Part shown: piece by piece, positions 60,560-64,000 of the stretch | Numbering within the stretch: the stretch's first letter is position 1 | How the letters are laid out: every line of letters starts with the position of its first letter | Origin: Aphis gossypii | Lineage: Eukaryota; Arthropoda; Insecta; Hemiptera; Aphididae | Length of the DNA: 64,000 bases | Reading direction: 5' to 3' | NCBI RefSeq assembly: GCF_020184175.1 | Contig: NC_065531.1 | Coordinates: 65,178,806 to 65,242,805 of the forward strand | Translations under genes and position numbers: made by a program | The notes under the pieces: model-generated | Database searches by the model: none | The model's input: the letters and a program-made list of their open reading frames with translations, nothing else | Told to the model about the DNA's origin: nothing

Positions 60560-61826
60560 TGTAACGAATACGACATACTAATACTGACGACGCGCCGCCC
60601 AACAACAAATAATAAAACCAAAAGGCCCCAGAACTAGTATCCGCCGCCGATAGAGCGCGGTAATACACCTTCCATGTTTGCGGCCCAATACCGAACGCAT
60701 TGCCCAGCTAATAAAATAACCTTTCCGCGACACACGAACCGGAGGACAGAGACTATATAAGGGACCTCCGCAATCACCACAATCGAACAGTGCGCTTTGG
60801 CCACCTGGTCAGATTAGTGACTGGCTAGTGTGAAAGTGTTTCTCGGCCACCTTCGGGAAGGCTAGAATCACGGACGCACTCGGCCTACGCTAGTCGGACC
60901 ATTTCCCATACAACCACCGCCGTCGATAGGACCGTCGCCGTTTTCGGCTACCCGTACCGTCGGGAAGGCTAAAACGTGCCAGTTACCGTCATCCGTAGGA
61001 CCGCCGCCGTTCTCGGCTACCCGTACCGTCGGGAAGGCTAGAACGTGCCCACACGCTGACGTTACCACCGCCGTCAATAGGACCGCCGCCGTTCTTGGCT
61101 ACCCGTACCGTCGGGAAGGCTAGAACGTGCCTAACCCTACAATTAAAATAAAATCGCCACCAATCTCGGCTAGTTGTACACGTGAATATTAAACGGGCAG
61201 AGCGTATGAAATAAACATCGCCGCCGTTATACATATCGTACACTATCATACACGCCGCCGTAATAGTCACCGTACACTATCATACACGCCGCCGTATAGT
61301 CACCGTACACTATCATACACGCCGCCGTCACCGTACACTATCATACACGCCGCCGTAATAGTCACCGTACACTATCATACACGCCGCCGTAATAGTCACC
61401 GTACACTATCATACACGCCGCCGTAATCTGCGAGACAAATATAATATAACATTGCCGTCGCCGATAACGTAATTGCCACCACCCGTATTATTACGAAATC
61501 CCAGTCTCGATTTTAATTACGGTGCAATATTATTTTGCCGCGGTAAGCCAATAGGGAAACACACACGCGTTAGTCATTTAACAAATAAAACTGTAAGTAT
61601 TTCAAACGTTATAATTGTGAATGGGAAAATCGCGAAGTCATATTATATTCAACAACGTATAATTACCGTATGATTATACGCAAAATCTATGTGTTATGTA
61701 TGTTATATATGTAATTTGTAAATATTCAAAGGAAATACTGTTAAATAAAAAAATTCTAATCATAAACTATTAATAATATCATTTATATTTGTACGGGAAA
61801 AAGATATCAAAATATCGACCGTTACA
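60560..61826 (+). repeat. 3' LTR
   Basis: A 1267-bp copy of the 5' LTR with the same TGTAACG/CGTTACA ends. It shows a 1-base deletion near 60737, single differences near 61182 and 61495, and a different right end of the 34-bp array. Confidence 0.95.
61237..61427 (+). repeat. 34-bp tandem array in the 3' LTR
   Basis: Six units of the same repeat as at 54681-54880. The terminal, decayed unit of the 5' LTR array is replaced here by a clean unit running into CTGCGAGAC. Confidence 0.85.
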
Positions 61827-61830
61827 AGCC
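61827..61830. repeat. Target site duplication, right (AGCC)
   Basis: Matches 53999-54002. Confidence 0.85.
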
Positions 61831-62520
61831 AATAGTTTTTTATTTTTTTTGTACTTATCTTAAAAGTAAAATTGGTGTAATATTTTTTAATAATATAAGC
61901 TGTAAAATGTATAAGTAGTTTATATACTATGAAGATTTATATTTTCTTATTAAGTTTGGTTAATTAACTTAGACAGGAAACAAATAAAAACTATGTTGAT
62001 TATTACATACCTCTAAGCTATTATAAGTGCAATATGTACTTACATCATATTAGTACATATTATACACAATTGCCTGGTTTTCTATATATTTTGTATTTTG
62101 TGTATTAAATTATTTACATATAAGATATAAAACCATTTGGCTTTATGTTACGGCACGTGTATATATACCACATCGATGTATTACAATATATAATTGTTTA
62201 GTTTAGAGCGACAATTGATGATTTTAACTATAATACACATATTCACATACTCTCAACGACCCATCGTAAAACTAGGTACATACCTACTACAAAATATATC
62301 GTTTTTATATCAATTTATATCATTACATTCTCTACTCATAGTCGGTGTCTACTATACTATCGTCATGCATATTCTGTAAAAAAAAACTAACGACATTACC
62401 GCGGTATATATGTAACTGGTAATATAAACGTACCTCGGAAACTCCATATATATGTATTTATATATATGTATGCGTGTGTTTATTTATTATATATTTAACG
62501 TAGGTAGTGTAATACAATAA
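61831..62520. other. AT-rich stretch right of the retrotransposon
   Basis: No gene recognised. A minus-strand donor-like word (CGAG|GTACGT) at about 62433-62438 could end an exon that begins in the CpG-rich block to the right. Confidence 0.35.
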
Positions 62521-62539
62521 TATTTAAACGGCACGGTAT

Positions 62540-63115
62540 TACGCGTCGATAGTCGACCGCATCTTCCGACAAGCCAACGGACGCGAATGCGAAACAGTAT
62601 ATTATTAATATTATTTTAATAATAATACGATACACCTAAACCGTATGTGCGAGTTGTACCGTGACGCGAAAATAATATTAAAAATAAAATAAAATATTAT
62701 GTATTATTAACGTAAACTCTGCTCTGGATAAAGACTACGGCAATTGTGCGGGGGCAAAACGGCCGAGAAAAAAAACCGCGACTCGTCGGCGACGAGTTTC
62801 GCGGCGGTCGTCAACAAGTGGCAACTGGACGGTCGTGCAGGTGACGGCGGTGACTGCGGTGACGACGGTGACGACGACAGAGCGACTACGCGTCTCGGAC
62901 ACCGCGGAAGACCAGCGGCGGCAGTGGTGAGATGTCGCATGGTTCCGCGACCCGGAAGACGAAACGGGAAGTAACGCGATAACGGTGCGACGGCGACTCG
63001 TGACCGGTGCGGTGTGCGTGCGCGCGGCGAAACGGCCCCCAGCTGTCTGCGGGCACAGCGCGCTGTATCCCATATTATTATTATTATTATTTTCGTATAG
63101 CGCGTGGTGGCGCGC
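62540..63115. promoter_or_regulatory. CpG-rich block, candidate promoter / 5' UTR
   Basis: Sharp rise in GC and CpG against an AT-rich background, with short repeats of GACGGTGACGACG type near 62838-62880. Open frames occur on both strands but are low-complexity (runs of Asp/Gly or Arg/Ser), with no recognised domain. Such blocks in AT-rich insect genomes often mark promoters and first exons. It lies upstream of the receptor exons on the receptor's strand, so it may serve that gene; this is inference. Confidence 0.35.
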
Positions 63116-63119
63116 AATG

Positions 63120-64000
63120 TACCTATAGGGTGATTCGTCGGACACGCTCACCCCGATTTTTTCTTTAAAATTATAAAGCAGTCGTTCAAATTCTTGTTAT
63201 TGGAATTTATATAAAAATATACGTCTTTAAGAACATATTTTCAAATATTATCGAAATTTTTTCTTACCGCGATTTAAAATGAGTGTTCCGAGGCGATACA
63301 TACAACTCTCAAACGATAACCCTAATATTTTAGTGTACAAATAATGTAGACATATTTTCTTCTTCTTCTTTTTTTTTTTTTTTTTGAAAATGTGTGTGTA
63401 GTCGTATATAATTCAAACGAGTAGTTATACATGTATAATCATCTCAATAGTTTAGATTTTAGAATACATTAAACGTATTAGCATTTTTACAAATATTATT
63501 AACGTTGATAAATTAATATTAATTACTACAATTTTAATATCGTCATAGTCCCTATATCCCTTAAAGTCGTAGATGTAAAATTTCAATTATTTTTAGTAGT
63601 CGAAGATAAATTACTTAAAAACTGTTTTTTTGAATATTGATTTTGATTCGTCAACATTTTCACACAAATTATTTCTTAAATAATTTATAGTATGCATGCG
63701 ATACAGTTTAATATTTAGTTATATTTATAATCTAAAAATCAGATTTTAAATTAATAAATTTGTAAATCAAAATGTAGGCAAATATGCTTTTCGATCATTT
63801 TTTTTTTTATATTAGCGATATAGTATTTAAACGGCCGCCTTCACCGTAAAGTTAAGTAAAGTTTTCTGGTGATTTGAAAAATTGACATAGGTACCTACTG
63901 TAGTTATAAAAAATAAAATGTTATGTATTAGTATTATTGTAGTTTGTAGTGTTCAAATGACTACTATTTATCTATTCACTTTAACGAAATAGTTCGATGA
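63120..64000. other. AT-rich right edge
   Basis: No gene recognised. The sequence at 63125-63160 (ATAGGGTGATTCGTCGGAC) resembles an element terminus, but no partner end is visible. A TTC/T-rich run is at 63357-63385. Confidence 0.4.

Larger units (their letters stand above)
54003..61826 (+). mobile_element. Full-length Ty3/gypsy LTR retrotransposon
   Basis: The element is 7.8 kb, flanked by AGCC duplications. LTRs of 1269 and 1267 bp start TGTAACG and end CGTTACA. Inside, in order, are a tRNA-Lys-like primer site, a fused gag-protease-RT-RNase H frame, a frameshifted integrase, an A32 tract, a third ORF, and a polypurine tract. The order protease, RT, RNase H, integrase places it in Ty3/gypsy. 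It is probably unable to move by itself because integrase is broken. It inserted on the strand opposite to the host genes, in AT-rich DNA, and is much richer in GC than its surroundings. Confidence 0.95.

Noticed and set aside
62707..63151. 136-138 codon minus-strand frames in the CpG-rich block.
   Set aside because: Arg/Ser/Thr-rich low-complexity translations in overlapping registers, no motif. More likely promoter or untranslated sequence.

Overview
The window looks like nuclear DNA of an insect, most likely an aphid or another AT-rich hemipteran. The background is very AT-rich, almost all genes are split into short exons, and the clearest host gene is an insect-type neuropeptide receptor. 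The species call is inference. No rRNA, tRNA, operon or CRISPR array was recognised. Exon structures were assembled by hand from splice sites, reading phase and protein similarity, and no transcript data were available.

Left part (1-7.1 kb, minus strand): a gene of several short exons, starting at 7065 and running off the left edge. It encodes a protein with sperm-tail PG-rich (SHIPPO/STPG, ODF3-like) motifs. Single exons are only about 36-75 codons, so the gene is easy to miss. From 7.1 to 11.9 kb there is AT-rich intergenic DNA, which probably includes the 3' UTR of the next gene.

Centre (11.9-39.7 kb, minus strand): a rhodopsin-family peptide GPCR, best matched to the SIFamide-receptor / NPFF-receptor-like group. 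Three exons (39.7-39.4, 18.3-18.1 and 12.7-11.9 kb) join in phase and carry all seven membrane segments. The exon(s) with the start codon were not found. A 21-kb intron of this gene holds a nested same-strand gene of four exons (37.2-32.2 kb). It encodes a roughly 394-residue helical protein with two diverged copies of a ~115-residue module, and I recognise no family for it. The same intron also holds small coding-looking patches (23.4, 26.1, 28.5 and 29.1 kb) and a short mariner-like MITE. The smaller receptor intron holds a hAT-like MITE.

Right part (54.0-61.8 kb, plus strand): a complete Ty3/gypsy-type LTR retrotransposon with ~1.27-kb LTRs, 7-bp terminal inverted repeats, a 4-bp target duplication (AGCC), a tRNA-Lys-like primer site, a polypurine tract, a fused gag-pol frame, a frameshifted integrase and a third frame of unknown function in the usual env position. 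The LTRs are almost identical outside tandem repeats, so the insertion is young, yet the integrase part is broken.

Far right (62.5-63.1 kb): a CpG-rich block that may be a promoter or 5' UTR, possibly of the receptor gene. Most of the 40-54 kb region shows no convincing gene.
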